Shown here piece by piece: positions 25,510-33,767 of a stretch of 34,570 nt of DNA (its first letter is position 1; every line of letters starts with the position of its first letter). A program made the translations under genes and the position numbers. The notes under the pieces were generated by a model, which worked only from the letters and a program-made list of their open reading frames with translations, was not told the origin of the DNA and did not search any database. Origin of the DNA: Haematobacter missouriensis. Lineage in GTDB: Bacteria > Pseudomonadota > Alphaproteobacteria > Rhodobacterales > Rhodobacteraceae. The stretch is taken from assembly GCF_000740775.1 (NCBI RefSeq), contig NZ_JFGS01000035.1, positions 1 through 34,570 of the forward strand, in the 5' to 3' direction.

Positions 25510-26496
25510 TTAGGGGGCCAGCTCCTTGGCCTCCTTCTCCAGTTCGATCAGCAGCGGCGTTCTCTCCCGCCAGGCCTCATACCAGCTTTCCACGGCGTCG
25601 CCGAAGATCTCCTGCCCGGCCGCCGTCAGTGGCGCACCCGCCTCCGCCAGCTTCGCCCGATAATCTGCGTCAATGCCCGGATAGGTGGCGCGGATATGGG
25701 CCGTCTCCTCTCCGACCAGCCGGGTGATCAGGGCGCGATCCGCTTCGGAGAACGTCCTCCATTTCCGGGCCGAGGCGACGGCGAACATCGGAAAGATCGC
25801 GTGCCTGCTATCCAGCACCACGGCCGAATAGTCCTGGAAGCGATTGTTCCAGGTGCCCTCAAGGTCAATCTGCATGCCGTCGATCTGGCCGTTGGCATAG
25901 GCGTCGAACAGTTCGGGCAGCGGCAGGGGCGTGGGGGCGGCCCCCGCACGCGTCCAGAAGTCCATCTCCTGCGCCAGCGGTACCGTGCGGATCTTGCGCC
26001 CGGCGACGCTGCCTCCTTCGGCCATCGGCTTTGACAGCAGCACGATCCGCATGCCTGCCATACCGTATCCCAGACCCTTCAGCCCCAGCGCGCCGAGCTT
26101 TTCTTGCAACGCCGTGGCGGTCCGGCCCTCCAGCAGTTCCGCCGCGCTTTCCGCGTCGGGCACCAGATAGGGCGCGACGAGGATGCCGAAATCCGCATCG
26201 CGGTTGGCAAGCTCACCCACCGTCAGGAAGGCCAGGTCCAGCGCCCCTGTCTGGAGCTGCTGGAGCATCTGCGCCTCGTTCCCCAGCTGACCGGAGGGGA
26301 AGACCGCAAGTTTCATCCGGCCCTCCGTCTCCGCGGTAATCCTTTCGGCCAGCGCATTCGCGGAGCGTGTCCACTGGTGCGGCGGCGGAGTGACCATGCC
26401 GATCCGCAGGTCCTGCGCGCCCGCCGGGCCAGCCAGCGTGATGGCAACGAGCGTAACGGCAGCCAGCAGACCCGGCCCCCACCCTGGAAAACGCAT
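25510..26496 (-). CDS. TRAP transporter solute-binding protein, DctP family (second system)
   Basis: This 328-residue periplasmic receptor has a signal peptide at residues 1-27 (AGA-Q cleavage). The fold follows DctP, with the ligand-anchoring arginine at Arg170 (GRKIRTVP) and the cross-strand GQIDGMQIDLEGTW segment (about 204-217). It shares only family-level similarity with the first DctP at 862-1872, so it likely binds a different carboxylate. AGGAGGAG sits six bases before the ATG. It is the last gene of the operon that also encodes a siderophore-type ABC importer, and it follows dctM by 11 bases. The ligand is unknown. An aromatic acid such as DHB, or a breakdown product of a catechol siderophore, would fit the setting. 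Confidence 0.9.
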   Translation of the reverse strand: MRFPGWGPGLLAAVTLVAITLAGPAGAQDLRIGMVTPPPHQWTRSANALAERITAETEGRMKLAVFPSGQLGNEAQMLQQLQTGALDLAFLTVGELANRDADFGILVAPYLVPDAESAAELLEGRTATALQEKLGALGLKGLGYGMAGMRIVLLSKPMAEGGSVAGRKIRTVPLAQEMDFWTRAGAAPTPLPLPELFDAYANGQIDGMQIDLEGTWNNRFQDYSAVVLDSRHAIFPMFAVASARKWRTFSEADRALITRLVGEETAHIRATYPGIDADYRAKLAEAGAPLTAAGQEIFGDAVESWYEAWRERTPLLIELEKEAKELAP

Positions 26497-26507
26497 ATCT
26501 TCTCCTC

Positions 26508-27764
26508 CTAGCCTGCGTTAAGGGCGGCGATCACAGTCATCCCCGCAAGGATCGCGATCACGCCCGCAAAGAACGGAACAAGCAGCCGTGACAGCCGCTC
26601 GGCGCTGACGCCCGTCAGAAGCGATGCGGTGTAGAGCCCCGCGCCAACAGGCGGTGTCAGAAGACCCAGCGTCAGGTTGAGACAGAGGATCACCCCGAAC
26701 GTCACTGAATCGATGCCATAGACATCGGTTGCCACCGGGAGGAGCACCGGCGCGACCAGAATGATCGCGGGGATCGGTTCCAGAACCGTACCCAGCAGCA
26801 ACAGCAGGATGTTGAGCAGGATGAGGAAGGCCAGCGGGGAGGAGGCCACGTCCTGAATCCATTCGGCCGCCTGTGCGGGCAGGCCGGCGAAGGTGACGAC
26901 CCAGCCGATGATCTGCGCAGCCGCGACAAGAAAGAGCACGGCGCCGGAGGTGGCGGCCGTGCGCACAAAGACCTGCGGCAGATCGGCAAAGCGAAGTTCC
27001 CGGTACACGAACATCCCGATCAGCACTGCGGCCAGAGAGGCAATGGCGGCGGATTCCGTAGGCGTCGCCACGCCCGTCAGGATGGAGCCCACCACGACCA
27101 GCGGCACCACCAGCGCCGGTAGCGCATGCCACGCAGCCAGAAGCCTCCGGCGCGCGGGTTGTGACGGCACACGTGGCAGGTTGTGCTTCCACCCAAGCCA
27201 CGCGATGATGAGGGCGAATACAGCCGCCATTGCCAAACCCGGCACGATCCCCGCGACGAAGACATCCGCCACGGGAACCTGTGCTACGGTTGCATAGACG
27301 ATCAGGTTCATGGAAGGGGGAATGACGGGGGCGAGCAACCCGCCCGCCGCCGTGACAGTCGTGGCAAGATCGCGTGGATAGCCCGCGCGTTCCATCTCCG
27401 GCACGGCAAGCCGCGACATCACGGTCAACTGCGCGACGGTCGAGCCAAGTACCGCGGCCATCATCAGGTTGGCCAGCAGGTTGACATAGGCGAGACCCGC
27501 CCGAACTGGCACCATCATCGCCTCGGCCAAGGCCAGGAGACGCCGCCCGATCCCCCCCGCGCCCATCAACTCTCCCAGCAGGATGAAGAGCGGCAGCGCA
27601 AGGAGCCCATAGCTCTCGATCCCCGCGAAAAGCTGCTGCGGAAAACTGTCGAGCAGCACCGCATTGCCGCCTGCGACGATCAGGATCAGCGCGACGCCGA
27701 TCAGCACGAAGGAAATCGGAGCACCGATGGCCAGCAGGAGGAGGAACGAAAGCCCCGCGGTCAT
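26508..27764 (-). CDS. TRAP transporter large permease, DctM family (second system)
   Basis: This 418-residue multi-spanning protein belongs to the DctM family. Characteristic segments are LPLFILLGELMGAGG, the AAVLGSTVAQLTVM loop in the place of the usual GSSPAT, GGLLAPVIPPSMN, ATPTESAAIASL and, near the end, LGLLTPPVGAGLY. The ATG at 27764 overlaps the dctQ stop as ATGA. The frame stays open upstream, but that part lies over dctQ and is not coding. The variant of the glycine-serine loop may reflect a different substrate or ion path, which is inference. Confidence 0.92.
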   Translation of the reverse strand: MTAGLSFLLLLAIGAPISFVLIGVALILIVAGGNAVLLDSFPQQLFAGIESYGLLALPLFILLGELMGAGGIGRRLLALAEAMMVPVRAGLAYVNLLANLMMAAVLGSTVAQLTVMSRLAVPEMERAGYPRDLATTVTAAGGLLAPVIPPSMNLIVYATVAQVPVADVFVAGIVPGLAMAAVFALIIAWLGWKHNLPRVPSQPARRRLLAAWHALPALVVPLVVVGSILTGVATPTESAAIASLAAVLIGMFVYRELRFADLPQVFVRTAATSGAVLFLVAAAQIIGWVVTFAGLPAQAAEWIQDVASSPLAFLILLNILLLLLGTVLEPIPAIILVAPVLLPVATDVYGIDSVTFGVILCLNLTLGLLTPPVGAGLYTASLLTGVSAERLSRLLVPFFAGVIAILAGMTVIAALNAG

Positions 27765-28345
27765 CGCTGCCTGACCAATTCGGCCAGATCGACGGCGATG
27801 GCCGCAAGCGCGTGGATCCCACCCGTCACGCATGTCAGCGGCACGATCAGCCAGAACCAGACCTTCGGCACGCCCAGGGTCAGCGTGGGGTCGGTGTAGA
27901 TGAAGTTGAACGTGTCGCTTGCAAGCCCCGCGCCCGACCCCGCGCGCAACAGCCCCGGCAGGTCGAACCAGCGCCAGACAAGCCATGCCATCACCAGAAT
28001 GAAAGCCATCACGAGCAGGTCGGTCAGCAGCAGAAGCCAAGCCCGACCGCGCGGGCCCAGACGCTCGGGCAGCAGCGCGATCGCCATATGGCCGCGTGTG
28101 GCGATCCCGAGCGAGCCACCCAGGAAGGCGACCCAGACCATCAGGTGCACGGCGAATTCGTCCGTCCAGATGAGCGGTCGCCCGAGCGTGCGCGACACCG
28201 ATCCCGCCAGCAGCGACAGGGCGATCACCGCCACCAGCGCCGCACCGAGCGCCATTTCCGCCTGCGCCAGGCGCCTGCTGATCCGGGCTAAGAGAGAGGC
28301 GCGGATACCGGGGCCATAATCGAAGACATCGTTGTTCAGGCTCAT
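27761..28345 (-). CDS. TRAP transporter small permease, DctQ family (second system)
   Basis: This 194-residue protein has four hydrophobic segments (about residues 30-50, 64-82, 105-125 and 160-180). The family's short motif appears as WTDEFAVHLMVWVAFLGGS (about 60-78). An AAGGAGG ribosome site lies seven bases before the ATG. Its ATG overlaps the stop of the ABC ATPase gene (ATGA, 28342-28345). This places two unrelated transport systems in one translationally coupled string, the main oddity of this region. Confidence 0.88.
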   Translation of the reverse strand: MSLNNDVFDYGPGIRASLLARISRRLAQAEMALGAALVAVIALSLLAGSVSRTLGRPLIWTDEFAVHLMVWVAFLGGSLGIATRGHMAIALLPERLGPRGRAWLLLLTDLLVMAFILVMAWLVWRWFDLPGLLRAGSGAGLASDTFNFIYTDPTLTLGVPKVWFWLIVPLTCVTGGIHALAAIAVDLAELVRQR

Positions 28346-29136
28346 TCGGCCGCCTCCTTCTGTGGGGGGGCCAACTCCTCATCGACCAGCACCATCAGGC
28401 GGCCGCGCGAGCAACGCTCGACACGTGCGCTGACTCCGTAGACCTCGGCCAGCATGGCAGGCGTGAGTACTTCCGCCGGCGAGCCGGCACTGTACAGCCG
28501 CCCCTGTCGCAACATCACCATGCGGTCCGACCATTGCGCCGCAAGGGCCAGATCGTGCAGCACGGCGATGACCGTCCGCCCCTCGGCGGCAAGGCGGCGC
28601 ACCTCTGCCAGAAGCCGCGCCTGATAGGCAAGGTCGAGCGCGCTGGTCGGCTCATCCAGCAAAAGGACGCGAGGGTCGCGCACGATGGCCTGCGCAAGCC
28701 CGACCATCTGTCGCTGCCCGCCGGAGAGGCTGTCCACCGGATCGAGCGCGAGGGCGGCAATCCCCAGCCGGTCGAGGGCCGCCATCGCGACGGTTTCGGC
28801 CGCGCTCCGGCCATGTTCGCCTCCTGCCCGCAGGGCCGTAATGACGCTCTCCAGCACGATGAGCGAAGAACCGGTGAGCGACGATTGCGGCATGAAGCCG
28901 AGGAGCGCCGCCCGCTTCGGCCCGGGAAGGCGGTGCAGATCCTGACCGTTGAGAGTCACCTGCCCGCGATAGGGCAGAAGCTGCGCCACTGCACGGAGCA
29001 GCGTGGATTTTCCGGCGGCATTCGGGCCGGCAAGCACCGTGAGCTCGCCCTCCCGGAGGGGCGGCAGGGTCAGCCCGTCCAGCACCCTGCGGGCACCGAA
29101 ATGAACGGAGAGGTCGTTGACGGACAGCCCGGTCAT
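28342..29136 (-). CDS. ABC transporter ATPase, FecE/FepC type (siderophore system)
   Basis: This 264-residue cytoplasmic ATPase has Walker A GPNAAGKST, the signature LSGGQRQ, Walker B VLLLDEPTSALD and switch His in VLHD. The ATG at 29136 overlaps the permease stop (ATGA, 29133-29136). The frame is open to 29784, but that part overlies the permease. It pairs with the permease and binding protein upstream. The siderophore synthetase and esterase genes on either side make a catecholate iron complex the most likely cargo, though a heme or other chelate cannot be excluded. Confidence 0.9.
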   Translation of the reverse strand: MTGLSVNDLSVHFGARRVLDGLTLPPLREGELTVLAGPNAAGKSTLLRAVAQLLPYRGQVTLNGQDLHRLPGPKRAALLGFMPQSSLTGSSLIVLESVITALRAGGEHGRSAAETVAMAALDRLGIAALALDPVDSLSGGQRQMVGLAQAIVRDPRVLLLDEPTSALDLAYQARLLAEVRRLAAEGRTVIAVLHDLALAAQWSDRMVMLRQGRLYSAGSPAEVLTPAMLAEVYGVSARVERCSRGRLMVLVDEELAPPQKEAAE

Positions 29137-30173
29137 CGCACCGCCCTGCCCCGGAGGATCAACCAGAGGAAGATCGGCAGGCCGATCAGCGATGTGACAA
29201 GGCCGATGGGCAGCAGAACCCCCGGCACGACGAGCTTCGACAGGGTGGAGGCGAGCGACATCACCAGCGCCCCGGTGAACAGGCTGGCGGGCAGGAAGAA
29301 GCGGTGATCCTCTCCGACCAGCATCCGCGCGATATGCGGCCCTGCAAGGCCCACGAAGCCGATCACTCCGACCATGGAGACAGCGCCCGCGGCCAGCAGA
29401 CTTACCCGGACGAGCGTCCAGCGGCGGAGCGTGGTCACGTTGACGCCGAAGCTCCGCGCCTGTTCCTCTCCCATACGGAGGGCGGTGAGCCGCCAGGCCG
29501 CCCGGATGGAGAAAGGAAGCGCCACCACGAGCAGCGTCGCGAGCAGCGCCACGCCCGGCCAGCGGCTGGAAGCAAGACTCCCCATCGTCCAGAAGACGAG
29601 TTGCTGAAGCGCATCCGCAGAGGCCACGAACTGCACCAGCGACAGAAAGGCCGCAGCGGTGAAATTCAGCGCGATGCCGAAAAGGACGAGCACCTCCGTC
29701 CCGCCGCCACGAAGCCGCCCCAGCGTCTGGAGCAGCGCGAGCGTGCCGAGAGCGAAAAGGAAGGCATTGGCCGAAACGCTCCACTCCGCCGGCAGGAACG
29801 GCAGGCTGAGACCGAGCACGATGGCCAGGGCCGCCCCAAGTGCCGCGGCGGAGGAGACACCCAGCGTGAACGGCTCGGCCAGCGGGTTCTCCAGCACGGT
29901 CTGCATCTCGGCCCCCGCCAGCGCGAGCGCGGCCCCGACGCAGAGCGCCATCACAGCCACCGGCAGCCGGACATCCCAGACGATGACCCTGGCCCCGCGC
30001 GACACATCCTCGGCGCCGGTCAGGACGCGCAATGTCTCGGCAAGGGGCAGGCCCGCCGGCCCGGTGGTCAGGTCGATGAGCAGCGCGGCTACGACAAACA
30101 GCCCCAGCAGCCCGACCAGCCCCGCACGGCGGCGGTTTCGCTGCCTGTAACGATCAAGCAGCAGCGCCGTCAT
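29133..30173 (-). CDS. ABC transporter permease, FecCD family (siderophore system)
   Basis: This 346-residue inner-membrane permease has about ten helices. It shows LPVAVMALCVGAALALAGAE, the NPLAEPFTLGVSSAAALGAA segment, FWTMGSLASSRW and the C-terminal GVIGFVGLAGPHIARMLVG. The ATG at 30173 overlaps the binding-protein stop (ATGA, 30170-30173). It is more similar in layout to ferric siderophore permeases than to its counterpart at 15345-16334, with an extra N-terminal basic stretch (RYRQRNRRR) before the first helix. Confidence 0.92.
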   Translation of the reverse strand: MTALLLDRYRQRNRRRAGLVGLLGLFVVAALLIDLTTGPAGLPLAETLRVLTGAEDVSRGARVIVWDVRLPVAVMALCVGAALALAGAEMQTVLENPLAEPFTLGVSSAAALGAALAIVLGLSLPFLPAEWSVSANAFLFALGTLALLQTLGRLRGGGTEVLVLFGIALNFTAAAFLSLVQFVASADALQQLVFWTMGSLASSRWPGVALLATLLVVALPFSIRAAWRLTALRMGEEQARSFGVNVTTLRRWTLVRVSLLAAGAVSMVGVIGFVGLAGPHIARMLVGEDHRFFLPASLFTGALVMSLASTLSKLVVPGVLLPIGLVTSLIGLPIFLWLILRGRAVR

Positions 30174-31276
30174 GGCCGGGGGACCACCCACCAGGTTCCG
30201 GACACGGAAACCGGGGCGAAACGGGTCTCGATCTCGGCCAGTGTGGCGGCGGGATCGACATCGGCGAACAGGTCGGGATGGAAGGTGCGGGCGAGGTATT
30301 CGATCAGCGCGATATGCACGGGCGAGTCGTTGAAAAGGTGCCACACGCCCGCGGCGCGCCCCTCCTCCACCGCGCGGAGGGAGGCGATGCCGGGCGCGCC
30401 GACAAGCGTGTCAAAGGAGTGCTGCGCCGTTTCCGCATCAACCAGCGGCCCCAGCACCAACCCGCCGCGCGACGCCATATGCGTGCCCCCCGTCGCTATG
30501 TAGAAATCGGGATCGGCGGCGATCAGGAATTCGAGGCTGACATTGCCCAGAACGCCTTTCACCAGTTCCCCGCCGATATTCAGGCCACCGGCGGTCGTGA
30601 TGAAATCGTGGAAGACGCCCGTGCCGACGGTGGAGCAGCAACCCTGCGGCGCGGCATGGACGTGGAAGAAAACCCGCGGCCGCGGAATGGCCGGATCAGC
30701 CAGCCGCTCGCGGATACGGTTCAGGCGGGACTCGTAGAATTGCACGAAGTCTTCGGCGCGATCCTCTGCGCCCGTCAGGGTGCCGAGCAGCCGGAGACTG
30801 GGAACCGAATTCTCGAGCGGGTGTGAAAAGAAGTCAACGTAAGCGACAGGGATCCCGGCGGCTTCCAACTGACCGCGCGCCACCTCCATCTCCTTGTCCT
30901 CCGCATCCATCAGTGACAGCACCACCAGATCCGGGTCCAGCGCCACGATGGTCTCGACCGAGATATCGCGGTTGCCGGAGCCGACCGGCCTGATCGTGTC
31001 TATCGCCGGAAATCTGGCGCGATAGGCGTCCAGGGTCGGCGCATCCAGCGCCTTGTCCAGCCGCCAGCCGGCCACGAGCGCCACGGGATCGTCATGGATC
31101 AGGCCAAGAACAGCCATGTGCCGCCCCTCTCCCAGCACGATCCGCCTGGCAGGCTGCGGCAACTCCACCTCACGCCCCAGTATGTCGGTGGCCCGGACCT
31201 CTGCCGAGAGGGGTTGGGCGATGACTGCGGCGGCCAGCGTGACCAAGGCGGCGAACAGGGCGCAAAGGCGGACCAT
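30170..31276 (-). CDS. ABC transporter substrate-binding protein, FepB/FecB-like
   Basis: This 368-residue class III periplasmic receptor has a signal peptide at residues 1-25 (PLSA-E cleavage) and no lipobox. The mature part begins with the usual RATDILGREVELPQPARRIV. Lobe one includes VETIVALDPDLVVLS. Lobe two has AADPDFYIATGG. An unusual GCCSTVG in the second lobe gives two adjacent cysteines, which could form a disulfide or bind metal. It follows the YncE-like gene by 88 bases containing two hairpins, and leads the coupled ABC-TRAP string. The expected ligand is an iron-catecholate complex, inferred from neighbours. Confidence 0.9.
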   Translation of the reverse strand: MVRLCALFAALVTLAAAVIAQPLSAEVRATDILGREVELPQPARRIVLGEGRHMAVLGLIHDDPVALVAGWRLDKALDAPTLDAYRARFPAIDTIRPVGSGNRDISVETIVALDPDLVVLSLMDAEDKEMEVARGQLEAAGIPVAYVDFFSHPLENSVPSLRLLGTLTGAEDRAEDFVQFYESRLNRIRERLADPAIPRPRVFFHVHAAPQGCCSTVGTGVFHDFITTAGGLNIGGELVKGVLGNVSLEFLIAADPDFYIATGGTHMASRGGLVLGPLVDAETAQHSFDTLVGAPGIASLRAVEEGRAAGVWHLFNDSPVHIALIEYLARTFHPDLFADVDPAATLAEIETRFAPVSVSGTWWVVPRP

Positions 31277-31294
31277 GGCAAGTCTTTCGTGCGG

Positions 31295-31344
31295 AGCCGG
31301 GTCTCCGGCTGGGAAATGCGAGCAGCGGAGGCTTCCGCCTCCGC
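31295..31344 (-). repeat. Two hairpins between the propeller gene and the ABC-TRAP genes
   Basis: Hairpin 1: GCGGAGGC (31325-31332) with GCCTCCGC (31337-31344), perfect, loop TTCC. Hairpin 2: AGCCGG (31295-31300) with CCGGCT (31305-31310), loop GTCT. Neither is followed by a T run on the minus strand. They look like mRNA processing or stability structures, not terminators, and could set different expression of the genes on either side. Confidence 0.6.
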
Positions 31345-31364
31345 CACCATTTCGTGGCGCGGGA

Positions 31365-32777
31365 TCAGTGCGTGGCGGGGGTGATCCGCCAGATCCGGTC
31401 GCCGACCGGGTCGTTTTCGCCGCGGGACTTGTTCACCGCATAGACATTGCCCTTGCCATCAGCACGGAGCTGGTTCGGCATGCTGCCCGCATCGAGGTTG
31501 GCCACGATTATGCCGTCGGTATCGACGACGGTGATCGTTCCCGCACCCCGATTGGCCACATAGGCCAAGCGGTTCACCGGATCGAAGGCGACGTTCAGCG
31601 CACCCGCACCCACTTCGACATCATGCAGCACTTCGCCGTCGTCGGCCTTCACGATCAGCAGATTGTCGGTCTGTTGCGACGCCACGAAGATCAGCCCATC
31701 CCTGGCGTCCAGCGCCACGCCGGAAGCGCTGCGGGCGCCGGGAAGCGGGAAGACGGTCGTCTCGCCGGTCGCCAGCGTCACGACCGCTGCTTCGTCCGAA
31801 CGCATGCTGACCGTGACGAGCTTACCGCTCTCGGTGTCGAGATCGAGGCTCATGACCGAGAACTCTCCGCCGCGCTTGCCCGACCGGATCACGATGGGCT
31901 CCAGCTGCTCCAGCGTCCTGGTGTCGAAGACCTCGATGTTGCCGGTGCCCGTCGCGCTCGCATAGGCACGGGAGTTGGCCTCGTCGACCACCACATCGCG
32001 GGCATGGGCGACCGCCCCCGGCTCAAACTGCTTGACCAGCGACAGATCGGACTGCCGATAGACCGCGACGGTGTTCTGCCGCGTGTTGGTCACCCAGACA
32101 TTGCCGTTCGCATCATCAACCGCCACGCCGTAAACGGCGAAGACACCCCCGTCGCTGCCATCTTCCCGCGCGGGAGCCGCGGCGGGCGCTACCTGCGCCT
32201 TCACCTCGAGCGTCTCCGCGTCGATCTTCAGCAGCGCGGAGTCCTTCACCGGCGGGCGGCCGACCGCAGAGGTGACGAAGGCGGCCTTGGAAGCCCCACT
32301 GAACACGACCTGATAAAGCCCGCGCGTCACCAGACCGCTTTCGATGGCGAACTTTTCCGCGCCCGAAACCGGTACATCGGGAGAGATCTTCACCTCCACG
32401 ACAGTGGCGGCCGCAGGTTTCTCCGCGATGACGACGACCGGTTGCAAGCCGGTGACGGCATCGGCATCCAGCGTCAGATCGAAAGCGAACTTGCCTTCTG
32501 CATCGACAACGATCGGTCCGTCGGGGTTGAGCACCGTCGGGCCACGGAGCAGCGTGATCTGCTGCCCAGGGATCAGCCGGTCACCGGCGATCTTGACCTT
32601 GCCGCCTTTCAGGATGGCCGCGCCCGGCTCATCGGCGGTGGCGCGGACCATGCCCTCAAATCCGTCTGCGGAGGGCGTGAAGATCGTATCGGCCAGAACG
32701 GGGCTTGCCGCCGTCGCAAGGATCAGCGCCGTTACACCCAGTGAGGCGCGCAGGCGGCTGAGAGGAAGAATGGCCAT
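31365..32777 (-). CDS. YncE-like periplasmic beta-propeller protein
   Basis: This 470-residue exported protein has a signal peptide at about residues 1-29 (SPVLADT). A beta-rich leader domain (about 30-150) follows, then repeated blades with the YVTN/NHL-like pattern: VYGVAVDDANGNVWVTNTRQNTVAVY, ARDVVVDEANSRAYAS, ASGVALDARDGLIFVASQQTDNLL and LNVAFDPVNRLAYVANRGAGTI. The E. coli relative YncE is iron-regulated and of unclear function, so its place at the head of a siderophore uptake set is consistent. AAGGAG lies seven bases before the ATG. It is probably co-transcribed with the ABC-TRAP genes. It could bind a ligand or protein partner, and no enzymatic motif was seen. Confidence 0.85.
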   Translation of the reverse strand: MAILPLSRLRASLGVTALILATAASPVLADTIFTPSADGFEGMVRATADEPGAAILKGGKVKIAGDRLIPGQQITLLRGPTVLNPDGPIVVDAEGKFAFDLTLDADAVTGLQPVVVIAEKPAAATVVEVKISPDVPVSGAEKFAIESGLVTRGLYQVVFSGASKAAFVTSAVGRPPVKDSALLKIDAETLEVKAQVAPAAAPAREDGSDGGVFAVYGVAVDDANGNVWVTNTRQNTVAVYRQSDLSLVKQFEPGAVAHARDVVVDEANSRAYASATGTGNIEVFDTRTLEQLEPIVIRSGKRGGEFSVMSLDLDTESGKLVTVSMRSDEAAVVTLATGETTVFPLPGARSASGVALDARDGLIFVASQQTDNLLIVKADDGEVLHDVEVGAGALNVAFDPVNRLAYVANRGAGTITVVDTDGIIVANLDAGSMPNQLRADGKGNVYAVNKSRGENDPVGDRIWRITPATH

Positions 32778-32855
32778 GTCGGGCTCCTTGACGTCATGTC
32801 ATCAGTCATTTGGCTGGCCCGGGACATATCCGGTCTGGCTCGGTTCGCATGCAGC

Positions 32856-32885
32856 ACTATATTTCCGACAAACTTTGTCAACCAA
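32856..32885 (-). promoter_or_regulatory. Promoter and operator of the yncE-ABC-TRAP operon
   Basis: On the minus strand, TTGGTT (32885-32880), an 18-base spacer and TATAGT (32861-32856) form a plausible promoter. TTGACA (32881-32876) would leave only 14 bases. A perfect dyad GACAAA-C-TTTGTC (32867-32879) lies inside the spacer and resembles the 13-mer at the siderophore assembly promoter. The same intergenic region must also serve the divergent esterase gene. A further TGACGTCA palindrome sits at 32789-32796 next to the start. Confidence 0.5.
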
Positions 32886-32927
32886 CAACCGGCGCGAATC
32901 GCGACGGTCACGATATGAAGAGACGCC

Positions 32928-33767
32928 ATGCGGCAGACGGGAAAGGCGGGGCCGGATCACGCCCTGCGACAAGCGGAGCTGCAGATACTGCGCAGCGAAA
33001 ACCCCACGCATAAGATGTTGGAAAGGACCGTGGCCACCGGGCCGGGCCACCGCATTTTCCTCGCCATTCCGAAGACCGACCCTCCTGAGAGCGGATGGCC
33101 GATCCTGTATCTGCTCGATGGCAATGCCGCTTATGACTATCTGACAGCGACGCATCTCACCCTCGCTCCCGGGCTGGTGATCGCCGGCATCGGCTATGAC
33201 ACCGACCGGCAATTCTCGCGAGAGCGCCGCACGCTGGATTTCACTCCACCTGACGGAACGGGCGATGGCATCCGGCCGGACCCTGTCCACGTCGGCCGCC
33301 TCGCCGGGGGGGGAGCGGTGTTCCTGGATCGGCTGATCGGACCTCTCCGGGAGGCGGCAGAACAGGGAGTGCGGATTGATCCGCAGCGCCGGACGTTATG
33401 GGGCCATTCCTTCGGCGGGCTTTTCACGCTTTACGCCTTGCTCTCGCGGCCCCATGCGTTTGCGCGCTACGCCGCCATCAGCCCGTCGATCTGGTGGGAC
33501 GAGCCGCTGATGCGGCGTATCGCCGCGCAAGCCCCTGCCGCGATGGCCCTTCCACCGCTGCTCGTCGCACTCGGCGACCGCGAGAAACGGTCAGGGAGCG
33601 ATGGCCCGGTGCCGGATGGCCCTGCCCCCGTCACGATGCATTTCCTTGAAACATTACGGGAGTTTCCCGGCCTCCGGCCCGCCCTGCATGTTCTGCGGGA
33701 GCATGTGCACATCCAGACCCTCGCAGGCTCACTCCCCCTGGTCCTCCCGTTCGCGACCGAGGTGTGA
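32928..33767 (+). CDS. Siderophore esterase-like alpha/beta hydrolase (IroE/BesA type)
   Basis: This 279-residue hydrolase has the nucleophile elbow GHSFGG (Ser161) and a late candidate His in REHVHIQT (His259 or His261). The YLLDGNAAYD segment (61-70) is typical of the IroE/Fes/BesA esterases that cut enterobactin-type serine lactones to release iron. No signal peptide is present, so it probably acts in the cytoplasm after import, as BesA and IroD do. It is divergent from the uptake operon. Together with a serine-selecting synthetase, it is good evidence for a catechol-serine ester siderophore. AAGAGACGCC before the ATG is a weak ribosome site. Confidence 0.87.
   Translation: MRQTGKAGPDHALRQAELQILRSENPTHKMLERTVATGPGHRIFLAIPKTDPPESGWPILYLLDGNAAYDYLTATHLTLAPGLVIAGIGYDTDRQFSRERRTLDFTPPDGTGDGIRPDPVHVGRLAGGGAVFLDRLIGPLREAAEQGVRIDPQRRTLWGHSFGGLFTLYALLSRPHAFARYAAISPSIWWDEPLMRRIAAQAPAAMALPPLLVALGDREKRSGSDGPVPDGPAPVTMHFLETLREFPGLRPALHVLREHVHIQTLAGSLPLVLPFATEV

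Noticed and set aside
31053-32744. 563-codon plus-strand open frame
   Set aside because: It is antisense to the propeller gene and lacks any domain or ribosome site.
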